Assembly (NCBI GenBank): GCA_964434165.1
Contig: CAYSUS010000132.1
Coordinates: forward strand, 1 to 17,708
Origin: CAYSUS01 sp964434165
Lineage (GTDB): Bacteria > Planctomycetota > Planctomycetia > Pirellulales > Thermoguttaceae
Direction: 5' to 3'
Length of the DNA stretch: 17,708 bases
This document shows positions 1-7,055 of this stretch, in pieces (position 1 is the stretch's first letter; each line of letters starts with the position of its first letter). The notes beneath the pieces are model-generated. The model saw only the letters and a list, made by a program, of their open reading frames with translations. It was not told the origin of the DNA and searched no databases. Position numbers and translations under genes: made by a program.

Positions 1-1139
1 GCGAAGGTAAAGGCGAAGGTAAAGGCGAAGGCAAAGGCGAAGGCAAAGGCGAAGGTAAAGGCGAAGGTAAAGGCGAAGGCAAAGGCGAAGGCAAAGGCGA
101 AGGTAAAGGCGAAGGTAAAGGCGAAGGCAAAGGCGAAGGCAAAGGCGAAGGCCAGGGTGAGGGCAAAGGCGAAGGCCAGGGTCAAGGCGAAGGTCAAGGC
201 CAGGGCCAGGGACAAGGTCAAGGCCAGGGACAAGGTCAAGGCCAGGGACAAGGTCAAGGCCAAGGCCAGGGACAGGGCCAGGGACAGGGCCAGGGCCAGG
301 GCCAGGGCCAGGAGCAGGATGAGGGAAACCCGGCTCGCCGCCGTTTGGAGCAGGCCGAGCAGCGGATGCGCGATGCGGAGAAGAAGCTCGAGGAGGCCAA
401 GCGCGAGGGAGCCGTCGAGGATCAGGAGAAGGCCCTGGAGGAGCTCCGGCAGGCCAAGGCCGAGCTGGAGGAGATCCTCCGCCAGCTTCGCGAGGAGGAG
501 ATCCGCCGTATGCTCGCCGTGCTCGAAGCGCGGTTCAAGAAGATGCTCGAGCTCCAGCGCGAGGTGTACGACGGCACGGTGCGGCTCGACGGCGTGCCCG
601 AGGCCGAGCGGACCCACAGCCACGAGATCGAGGCCAGCCGTCTGAGCAGCAAGGAGCTGGAGATCGTCGTCGAGTGCGACAAGGCGTTGGCGCTTCTGTT
701 GGAGGACGGCACGGCCGTCGCGTTCATCGAAGCGACCACGCAGCTCCGCGAGGACATGCGCCAGGTGGTCGATCGTCTCGCCCGGGCCAACGTGAACACG
801 ATCACCCAGGAGATCGAGCTGGACATCATCGCCGCATTGGAGGAGATGATCGAGGCCCTCCAGAAGGCGCAACAGGACCAGGAGAGTCCTCCCGGCGGAG
901 GCCAGGGCGGCGGCGGGCAGCCCCAGGACCCGCCGCTGGTGGACCTCATCTCCGAGCTGAAGATGATCCGCGCGCTGCAGATGCGGGTCAACAACCGCAC
1001 CGAGCGTTATTCGAAGCTGGTCGAGGGCGACCAATCGACCGAGAACGCCGAGCTCAAGGCGGCGCTGGAGCGATTGGCCGACCGCGAAGAGCGGATTCAC
1101 AAGATCACCCGCGACATCGAAACGGGAAGGAACCGGTAA
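1..1139 (+). CDS. C-terminal part of a GEGK/QG-repeat coiled-coil protein (5' end outside window)
   Basis: The frame is open from the first full codon at position 3 to the TAA at 1137-1139, giving 378 residues with no convincing internal start. The N-terminal end therefore lies before the window. The visible protein starts with about 16 GEGK-type tetrapeptides and passes into QG dipeptides up to about residue 104. A charged, heptad-rich stretch follows, with repeated EE/KK/LEE patterns around residues 115-180 that predict a long coiled coil. A second Gly/Gln-rich hinge lies near 900-930. A conserved-looking tail follows, ending in helices that include LISELKMIRALQMRVNNRTE. I recall this arrangement (low-complexity Gly/Gln block plus coiled coil) from large planctomycete membrane proteins, possibly DUF4175-like, but cannot confirm it. 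The next gene starts 1 bp after the stop, so the two are probably co-translated. Coding sense is certain; function is unknown. Confidence 0.85.
   Translation, partial: EGKGEGKGEGKGEGKGEGKGEGKGEGKGEGKGEGKGEGKGEGKGEGKGEGQGEGKGEGQGQGEGQGQGQGQGQGQGQGQGQGQGQGQGQGQGQGQGQGQGQGQEQDEGNPARRRLEQAEQRMRDAEKKLEEAKREGAVEDQEKALEELRQAKAELEEILRQLREEEIRRMLAVLEARFKKMLELQREVYDGTVRLDGVPEAERTHSHEIEASRLSSKELEIVVECDKALALLLEDGTAVAFIEATTQLREDMRQVVDRLARANVNTITQEIELDIIAALEEMIEALQKAQQDQESPPGGGQGGGGQPQDPPLVDLISELKMIRALQMRVNNRTERYSKLVEGDQSTENAELKAALERLADREERIHKITRDIETGRNR
3..314 (+). repeat. Coding tandem repeat: 48-bp perfect units then degenerate GGN-CAR repeats
   Basis: Positions 3-50, 51-98 and 99-146 are three identical 48-bp units, each made of four 12-bp GEGK blocks. 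The two GGT-containing blocks are followed by two GGC-containing blocks, and this third-base pattern is the same in every unit. After 147 the blocks change gradually from GEGK to GEGQ and then to QG pairs, with imperfect 6- and 12-bp periodicity to about 314. The array stays in frame and encodes a flexible, charged-then-polar linker. It reaches the left edge of the window, so its true length is unknown. Confidence 0.95.
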
Positions 1140-1140
1140 C

Positions 1141-2409
1141 ATGAAGACCCTGTTTTCACGTCTCGCCGTGGCGGCGGCCGCATTCGGCTGCCTGATGGTC
1201 TGCTCCCCGCTTCCGGCGGCCGACAAGGCGAAGGGGGAGAACGGCCCGGCCAAGGCGCCCGACGCCCGAGAGGCCGACAAGCCGGACGGCGAGGAGCCCG
1301 ACAAGAAGGCCGAGAAGAGCGCGCCGGAGAACAAGGCCGACGAGAAGAAGGCCGACGAGAAGAAGGCCGACGAGAAGACGGCCGACGAGAAGGACGGCAA
1401 GAGGAAGAAGGAGTCCGAGAAGAAGGAAGAGAAGCCCAAGCTCCCGCCGATCCCCAAATGGGAGCCGCCCTTGGCCGCCGAGGTCCGCGACCGGGCCCTG
1501 GCCTGGCTCGACGAGCGCCAGGTGGACGAAGCCACCCGTCGCGAGGTCGAGAAGATCTGGGAGCTGGGCGACGGGCCGAGCGGACCCGCGCTGCTGGTGG
1601 CCGTCACGGCCACCTTCGCGATGGGCGACCAGCGGGCCCGCAAGCTGGTCGAGGTCTGTTCCCGGCCGCGGATCGAGCTCGTTCCGCCAAGCTATCCGTG
1701 GCTGTTGGATCCGAAGACCGATCCGTTCATGGCCGCCAACCTGCGGCTTCTGTACGGGCGGTGGCTGGCCCACGAGCTCCTGTACGACGAGGCGAAGGAG
1801 TTGCTCGGCGGTCTCGAGCCCGGCGACGTGGTCGATCCCGCGTCCCTGCTGTTCTACCAGGCGGTGACGTACCACTTCTTCCTCGACCAGGAGAACGGCC
1901 TGAGGACCATCGACGGGCTGCTGAAGAGCCCGGAGCACTGCCCGCGCCGCTACGTCGTGCTGGGCAGCCTCATGCGCGAGGACCTCAGCATGCTCAAGGA
2001 GGACACGCTCGACCATATCGCCCGGCGCATGCGCGACATCGAGCGGCGCCTCGACCTGGGGCGTGCCGGGCGGCGCGTGCGCCAGGTGGAGGACGGCGTG
2101 ATCGAGTCGCTCGACAAGCTGATCAAGAAGCTCGAGCAGCAGCAGCAGGGCGGGGGAGGCGGAGGCGGCGCCGGCGGCAACAACATCCGCTCGTCCAGCC
2201 CCGCCCCCGACAGCCGGATCATCGGCGGCAAGGGGCCGGGCCAGGTCACCAAGCGGGACATCGGCAGCAAGAGCGGATGGGGCAGCCTGCCGCCGAAGGA
2301 GCGCGAGGAGGCCTTGCAGCAGATCGGCCGCGACCTGCCTTCGCACTACCGCGACAAGGTCGAGCAGTACTTCCGCAAGCTGGCGGCCGACAAGGACAGC
2401 GAGCCGTAG
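1141..2409 (+). CDS. Secreted protein with ADEKK repeats and a conserved C-terminal motif, function unknown
   Basis: This is a 422-residue protein. The start at 1141 is supported by GGGAAGG at 1124-1130 and by a typical signal peptide (basic MKTLFSR, then an Ala-rich core, cleavage near residues 26-28). Residues 28-110 are almost entirely Lys, Glu, Asp, Ala and Pro, and contain four 15-bp tandem ADEKK-type repeats (1336-1395). From about 110 to 330 a helical, TPR-like alpha domain contains aromatic and Leu-rich helices such as LRLLYGRWLAHELLYDEAKE. A Gln/Gly run (residues 333-347) leads to a tail with WGSLPPKEREEALQQI and HYRDKVEQYFRKLA. I recall similar tails at the ends of exported planctomycete and myxobacterial proteins. 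It follows the coiled-coil gene by 1 bp, so the two products probably act together outside the cytoplasmic membrane. No enzymatic motif is visible. Confidence 0.88.
   Translation: MKTLFSRLAVAAAAFGCLMVCSPLPAADKAKGENGPAKAPDAREADKPDGEEPDKKAEKSAPENKADEKKADEKKADEKTADEKDGKRKKESEKKEEKPKLPPIPKWEPPLAAEVRDRALAWLDERQVDEATRREVEKIWELGDGPSGPALLVAVTATFAMGDQRARKLVEVCSRPRIELVPPSYPWLLDPKTDPFMAANLRLLYGRWLAHELLYDEAKELLGGLEPGDVVDPASLLFYQAVTYHFFLDQENGLRTIDGLLKSPEHCPRRYVVLGSLMREDLSMLKEDTLDHIARRMRDIERRLDLGRAGRRVRQVEDGVIESLDKLIKKLEQQQQGGGGGGGAGGNNIRSSSPAPDSRIIGGKGPGQVTKRDIGSKSGWGSLPPKEREEALQQIGRDLPSHYRDKVEQYFRKLAADKDSEP
1336..1395 (+). repeat. Four 15-bp tandem repeats encoding ADEKK-type pentapeptides
   Basis: The unit GCCGACGAGAAGAAG occurs exactly at 1336-1350 and 1351-1365. 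It recurs with one or a few changes at 1366-1380 (ADEKT) and 1381-1395 (ADEKD). It is in frame within the charged linker of the secreted protein that starts at 1141. Confidence 0.9.
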
Positions 2410-2548
2410 GGCCGGATGCGGATGAAGGGATCGCCCGACTTCCGAGGTCTTCGGGACTTCGGAGGCCGGACGCCGGCTGAAACAAGTTAGACTAGACTGG
2501 AGGCCCGTCTCCTGGCGGCGGGCCCGACCGACATTTTCCGGATTCGAC
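2410..2548 (+). promoter_or_regulatory. 139-bp intergenic gap, possible internal promoter
   Basis: This is the only sizeable gap in the plus-strand cluster. It holds two near-identical direct repeats, GACTTCCGAG (2437-2446) and GACTTCGGAG (2455-2464). Within them is a small hairpin: 2440-2445 pairs with 2451-2456, with a 5-nt loop and one wobble pair. An unusually AT-rich patch at 2481-2498 contains overlapping TAGACT hexamers (2488-2493 and 2493-2498) that could serve as a -10 element. No good -35 sits at the right distance, and no strong ribosome-binding site precedes the next start. It could be a weak internal promoter or a processing site. Confidence 0.3.
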
Positions 2549-3739
2549 ATGACCATGTGGCCCATCGTGCTGGTTTCCCTGCTCGCCGCGGCGCTTCCGG
2601 AGGTTGAGGTTCACACGCTCAGCGGCGAGAAGATCGTCGGTCCGCTGGCCGGGCTGAACGACGAGCGCGTGGCGGTTGAGAGTGCCGCCGGTCCGGTGGC
2701 CCTGGAGGTCGCCAGTCTCGCGGCGGTGTCCCCCAAGGCCGCGCCCTCGCCCCAGCGGCAGCCCGCGGTTTGGGTCCGCCTCGTGGACGGCTCGGAGCTG
2801 GTGGGCCAGTCTTACTCGGTCGAGGACGGCCAGGCGCGGCTGGTCACCCCGCTCGGCACGCGGCAGTTCGGCCGTCGCGAGGTGGAGTGGGTCCGGCTGC
2901 AACCGGAGAGCGAGGCCCTGGCCGAGCAGTGGACGCGGATCCTCGAGGGCAGGATCGACGCGGACCTGATCGTGATCCGCAAGGAGCAGGCCCTCGACTA
3001 CCACCGCGGCGTGCTGCACGAGGTGACCGGCGAGACCGTGGTGTTCGCCCTGGACGGCGAGAAGCTTCCCGTGAAGCGGGACAAGGTGTACGGACTGGTC
3101 TATTTCAACGCCAAGGGCCGGGACCTGCCCGCCTCGCGATGCGTGCTGATCGACTCCGAGGGCTCGCGCTGGTCGGTCCGCACGCTGGAGCTGGCCGGCG
3201 ACAAGCTCCAGTGGACCACGCCGGCCGGCGTCACGGCGGCGTGCTCGGTCGGCGCGATCGCCCGGATCGACTACTCCGAGGGGAAGATCGTGTACCTGAG
3301 CGATCTGAAGCCGGAGTCGGTCCGCTGGACCCCGTTTTTCGGCACGGCCGCGAACCTGCCTTCCCTGAAGGCGTTCTACGCCCCGCGCGAGGACCGGGCC
3401 CTGGCGCCGAAGCCGCTGAAGGTCGGCGGCAAGGAGTATTCCAAGGGGCTCGCCCTGCACAGCCGCACCGAGGTGGTGTATCGGCTGCCGCGGGCCTTCC
3501 GCCGCCTGGAGGCCGTGGTGGGCATCGACGACAGCGTCCGCCCGTCGGGCGACGTGCGCCTGGTCATCCGCGGCGATGACAAGGTGCTATTCGAGGGCGA
3601 CGTCGCGGGGAGCGACGAGCCCAAGCCGCTGGACCTCGACATCGCCGGCGTGCGCAGGATCAGCATCCTCGTCGATTTCGGCAAGGACCTGGACGTGGGC
3701 GATCATCTCGACCTGTGTGAAGCGAGGGTCATTCAATGA
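2549..3739 (+). CDS. Exported protein with beta repeats and a C-terminal NPCBM-type carbohydrate-binding domain
   Basis: This is a 396-residue protein with a short N-terminal hydrophobic segment (MTMWPIVLVSLLAAALP), consistent with export. The start is 2549, or the second ATG at 2555; neither has a clear Shine-Dalgarno. Residues 18-250 look like three or four divergent repeats of about 45-50 residues, each with a (V)RLxDGSxLxG-like opening followed by short beta strands. Examples begin near residues 20, 74, 152 and 198. Residues 251-395 match the NPCBM/NEW2 family (a galactose-binding-like fold), with the pattern GKEYSKGLALHSRTEVVYRL, then LEAVVGIDDSV and the late strands DVRLVIRGDDKVLFEG. 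That family is known from glycosidases and planctomycete surface proteins. The gene overlaps the protease gene by ATGA (3736-3739), so the two are probably translated together. Sugar binding is a family-based inference. Confidence 0.85.
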   Translation: MTMWPIVLVSLLAAALPEVEVHTLSGEKIVGPLAGLNDERVAVESAAGPVALEVASLAAVSPKAAPSPQRQPAVWVRLVDGSELVGQSYSVEDGQARLVTPLGTRQFGRREVEWVRLQPESEALAEQWTRILEGRIDADLIVIRKEQALDYHRGVLHEVTGETVVFALDGEKLPVKRDKVYGLVYFNAKGRDLPASRCVLIDSEGSRWSVRTLELAGDKLQWTTPAGVTAACSVGAIARIDYSEGKIVYLSDLKPESVRWTPFFGTAANLPSLKAFYAPREDRALAPKPLKVGGKEYSKGLALHSRTEVVYRLPRAFRRLEAVVGIDDSVRPSGDVRLVIRGDDKVLFEGDVAGSDEPKPLDLDIAGVRRISILVDFGKDLDVGDHLDLCEARVIQ

Positions 3740-5991
3740 GAAACGTGTTGGGCATCGGGGTCGGGCTGCTGCTGTGGGCCGCCGCCCCGGCTGCGGCCGA
3801 GGTGGACTCGGCCGTGCTTGAGGCGCAGGAGCAGCGGATCGCGGCCATGGACAAGGCCCGGCCCAGCGTGCTGGCCGTGTTCTCCTCGACGGGCCGCGGC
3901 GGCGGCTCCGGCGTGGTGATCTCGGCCGACGGCTTCGCCCTGACCAACTTCCACGTGGTGCGGCCGTGCGGCAACGCCATGAAGTGCGGCATGCCCGACG
4001 GCGAGGTCTATGACGCCGTGGTCGTGGGGCTCGATCCCACGGGCGACGTGGCCCTGATCAAGCTCTTCGGGCGCGACGACTTCCCCGCCGCCGAGATGGG
4101 CGACAGCGACGCCGTCCAGGTGGGCGACTGGTGCTTTGCCATGGGCAACCCGTTCCTTCTGGCCACCGACTTCCAGCCCACCGTCACCTACGGCATCGTC
4201 TCCGGCACCCACCGTTACCAGTACCCGGCCGGCACGATCCTCGAATACGCCGACTGCATCCAGACCGACGCCTCGATCAACCCGGGCAACTCGGGTGGGC
4301 CGCTGTTCGACGCCGAGGGCCGCCTCATCGGGATCAACGGCCGCGGATCGTTCGAGAAGCGCGGCCGGGTGAACGTCGGCGTGGGATACGCCATCTCGAT
4401 CAACCAGATCAAGAACTTCCTCGGCTACCTGCACAGCGGCCGGATCGTCGATCACGCCACCCTGGGGGCCACCGTGGCCTTCGACGCCGAGGGCCGCGTC
4501 GTGGTCTCCGACATCCTGGAGAGCTCCGACGCCTTCCGCCGCGGGCTGCGCTACGACGACGAGATCGTTAGCTTTGGCGGGCGGCCGATCACCACGCCCA
4601 ACCAGTTCAAGAACGTCCTCGGCATTTACCCCAAGGGTTGGCGCGTGCCGCTCTCCTACGTGCGCGAAGGGGAGCAATACGACATCTTCGTCCGGCTCCA
4701 GGGCGTCCACCGCACCGACGAACTGGTCGAGTTGACCGAGGGCCGACAGCAGCGGCGAATCCCCATGCCGATCCCCAAGCCCGAACCGAAGCCGGGAGAC
4801 GAGCCCGAGGAGCCCGAAGACGGAGAGTGGGAAGATGAGGAGGAAGAAGGCGACAAGCCCGAGAAGCCCGAGAAGGCCCCGGCCGAGGAGAAGCCCGCCG
4901 CGCCGGAAGAGAAGCAGGCCGACGGGAATCAGGGCGGGAAACCCGGCGGGGGGCCCGCGGCGGACAGGAAGCCGGCCCCGGACTCCGGGGCCCAACCCGA
5001 TTCCGGGAAGGAGCCCGCCGACGAGCCGGACCAGGAGAAGCCTGCGAAGGACGAGGCAGACGCGGACGGGTCGAAGGGCGGCGAATCGAAACGGGACGCG
5101 GACGAGAAGGCCGGCAAGCCGAAGCCCAAGATCGAGCGGCGGATTCAGCAGATCCCCGTGCCCAAGCCGGGCGACCCGCATCGCGCAGGCCGCGCGCGCC
5201 AGGCCGCGCCCATGCCGGAGATCGTCAAGAAGCACTTCGAGGCCAAGCGGGGATACGCCAATTACTACTTCAACAAGCTCCACCGCGATCGGGTGTTGAA
5301 GGCGTGGGGCCAGAAGAGCGACTTCGCAGGCCTGGGCGGGGCTTGGGTGCTTGCGGGCCGGCTCGACACGGGGTCGGAGTTCGAGATGGCCCTGACCAAC
5401 GACGCCGTCTCGCTGAGCCTCCCCAAGAACAAGCTAAGCTGGGACGCCACGCCCGAGCTGGCCGCCTCGCCCGAGCCTCGCAACAGCGGCGGCCTGTTTC
5501 CTGCCCTGCATCTGTGGCGGAGGCTCGCGCTTCTGGGGGCCGATCGCTTCGGCGACGTGTCCTACCTGGGCAAAGCGCCGATGCTGGGGCGCGAGGGGCT
5601 GGTGGACGTGCTGGTGGGCCTCCATGCCGGGGTGGAGTGTCGGTTCTTCTTCGACCCCGACGAGGGCCACTTGTTGGCGCTGGAGTTCTACCCAGCGGAA
5701 GACGTCGATCCCTGCGAAGTGTACTTCGGCGGCTTCCGTGAGCTGGAGGGGCGCATGTTGCCGGAGCGCATGGAGGTCCGCCACGGCGACGCGGTGTTCG
5801 CCGTGTTCGAGCTCAAGGCCTTTGCGTTCGGCGAGGGCGAGCTTCCCGAAGCCTCGTCGGCCGAGAAGGAGCAGGATCGCCGTGAAAAGGCCGAAGAAGC
5901 GGACGGCGAGGAGGAAGCGCCGGAGGAGAAGCAGGAGAAGCCCGACGAAGACCCCGTTCCCGAAGTCCCGGAATCCGATGGGGAGACCTGA
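3736..5991 (+). CDS. HtrA-like (S1C) serine protease with PDZ, acidic linker and novel C-terminal domain
   Basis: This is a 751-residue exported protease. The ATG at 3736 has GAGGG at 3724-3728 seven bases upstream and overlaps the previous stop. A signal peptide (residues 1-21, ending AAPAAA) is followed by a trypsin-like DegP/HtrA domain. The complete triad is visible: His73 in LTNFHVV, Asp104 in PTGDVALIKL and Ser186 in NPGNSGGPL. A PDZ domain covers about 232-325. Residues 340-490 are a Pro/Glu/Lys/Asp-rich disordered linker. Residues 495-700 form a separate globular domain that I do not recognise, with GYANYYFNKLHRDRV, GVECRFFFDPDEGHLLALEF and GRMLPERMEVRHGD. Its strand pattern recalls LolA-type lipoprotein-carrier folds, but this is weak. 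The tail is again acidic. Expected role: ATP-independent periplasmic or envelope proteolysis and quality control. It is followed by two inactive homologues. Confidence 0.93.
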   Translation: MRNVLGIGVGLLLWAAAPAAAEVDSAVLEAQEQRIAAMDKARPSVLAVFSSTGRGGGSGVVISADGFALTNFHVVRPCGNAMKCGMPDGEVYDAVVVGLDPTGDVALIKLFGRDDFPAAEMGDSDAVQVGDWCFAMGNPFLLATDFQPTVTYGIVSGTHRYQYPAGTILEYADCIQTDASINPGNSGGPLFDAEGRLIGINGRGSFEKRGRVNVGVGYAISINQIKNFLGYLHSGRIVDHATLGATVAFDAEGRVVVSDILESSDAFRRGLRYDDEIVSFGGRPITTPNQFKNVLGIYPKGWRVPLSYVREGEQYDIFVRLQGVHRTDELVELTEGRQQRRIPMPIPKPEPKPGDEPEEPEDGEWEDEEEEGDKPEKPEKAPAEEKPAAPEEKQADGNQGGKPGGGPAADRKPAPDSGAQPDSGKEPADEPDQEKPAKDEADADGSKGGESKRDADEKAGKPKPKIERRIQQIPVPKPGDPHRAGRARQAAPMPEIVKKHFEAKRGYANYYFNKLHRDRVLKAWGQKSDFAGLGGAWVLAGRLDTGSEFEMALTNDAVSLSLPKNKLSWDATPELAASPEPRNSGGLFPALHLWRRLALLGADRFGDVSYLGKAPMLGREGLVDVLVGLHAGVECRFFFDPDEGHLLALEFYPAEDVDPCEVYFGGFRELEGRMLPERMEVRHGDAVFAVFELKAFAFGEGELPEASSAEKEQDRREKAEEADGEEEAPEEKQEKPDEDPVPEVPESDGET

Positions 5992-5993
5992 CC

Positions 5994-7055
5994 TTGTTCG
6001 CGATTGAGAAACGGCGGCTGGCCGAGCTGGGGCGTTTTGGCCTCTGGCTGACGTTGGGCTGTCTCCTGGGGAGCACGCCGGCACGGGCCGCGCCCGTCGG
6101 CGCCGTGATCGACCAGGTGCAGCCGAAGATCGTGAAGATCTACGGGGCGGGCGGTTTCCGCGGCATGGAGCCGTATCAGAGCGGCATGCTGATCTCGCCC
6201 GACGGCCTCGTGCTGACCGTCTGGAGCTACGTGCTCGACACGGAGGAGATCACGGCCACGCTGCACGACGGGCGCAAGTTCACCGCGTCGCTGGTCGGGG
6301 CCGACCCGCGCATGGAGGTGGCCCTGCTGCGGATCGAGGCCGAGAACCTGCCGCACTTCAGCCTTGACGAGCCGGTCGAGGCCGAGGTCGGCACCCGCGT
6401 CCTGGCTTTCAGCAACCTGTTCGGCGTGGCGACGGGCAACGAGCCGGTCAGCGTGCAGCAGGGCGTGGTCTCGGTGAAAACGCAGCTCGAGGCGCGCCGC
6501 GGGGCGTTCGAGACCCCCTACGACGGCCCGGTCTACGTCATCGACGCGGTGACCAACAATCCCGGCGCGGCCGGCGGGGCCCTGGTCACGCGGCGCGGCG
6601 AGCTGATCGGCATGCTCGGCAAGGAGCTCCGCAACGCGCTGAACAACACCTGGCTGAACTATGCCGTTCCCGTGGAGCAACTGCGGCCTTCGATCGAGCG
6701 GATCGTGTCCGAGGGGGGCATCGGCCCGGGGCCCGACGAAGAGGGCCCGCCGCGCCCGGCCCGGGCCCTGGAACTGGCCAAGCTGGGCATCGTCCTGGTA
6801 CCGGACGTGCTGCATCGCACGCCGCCGTACGTGGATTTCGTGCGCGAGGGCTCGCCGGCGGACAAGGCCGGCGTGCAGCCCGACGACCTGGTCCTCCTGC
6901 TCAACGACCGGCTCATCCAGTCGTGCAAGGCCCTGGTGGCCGACCTGGAATACATCGACCACCAGGACGAGGTCAAGCTGACGGTTCTGCGCGAGCAGGA
7001 GTTGATCGACTTCGACCTTCGAGCCGCCCCCAACCCGGAGCCCGCCCAACCATGA
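5994..7055 (+). CDS. HtrA-like pseudoprotease with one PDZ domain (all three catalytic residues lost)
   Basis: This is a 353-residue protein using a TTG start at 5994, two bases after the protease stop, with GGGGAG at 5980-5985. The N-terminus is signal-like (a hydrophobic stretch to ...TPARAA near residue 33). The body aligns by eye with HtrA: SGMLISPDGLVLT, then LHDGRKFTASLVGADPR, then NNPGAAGGALV. Each catalytic position is changed: His to Ser78 (TVWSYV in place of TNNHVV), Asp to Glu108 (DPRMEVALL) and Ser to Ala193 (GAAGG in place of GNSGG). A PDZ domain covers about 262-343 (FVREGSPADKAGVQPDDLVL). The frame is intact and tightly packed between genes, so this is a maintained pseudoenzyme and not a decaying gene. 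A scaffold, adaptor or substrate-binding role in an HtrA assembly is inference. The stop overlaps the next ATG. Confidence 0.9.
   Translation: MFAIEKRRLAELGRFGLWLTLGCLLGSTPARAAPVGAVIDQVQPKIVKIYGAGGFRGMEPYQSGMLISPDGLVLTVWSYVLDTEEITATLHDGRKFTASLVGADPRMEVALLRIEAENLPHFSLDEPVEAEVGTRVLAFSNLFGVATGNEPVSVQQGVVSVKTQLEARRGAFETPYDGPVYVIDAVTNNPGAAGGALVTRRGELIGMLGKELRNALNNTWLNYAVPVEQLRPSIERIVSEGGIGPGPDEEGPPRPARALELAKLGIVLVPDVLHRTPPYVDFVREGSPADKAGVQPDDLVLLLNDRLIQSCKALVADLEYIDHQDEVKLTVLREQELIDFDLRAAPNPEPAQP

Noticed and set aside
1..314. Possible CRISPR array or non-coding satellite
   Set aside because: The units are contiguous with no spacers and stay in frame with a long coding region downstream.
6923..7051. 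Upstream start for the second pseudoprotease (43 extra codons)
   Set aside because: The extension is Gly/Arg/Pro-rich, lies inside the previous gene and would bury the clear signal peptide that begins at 7052.
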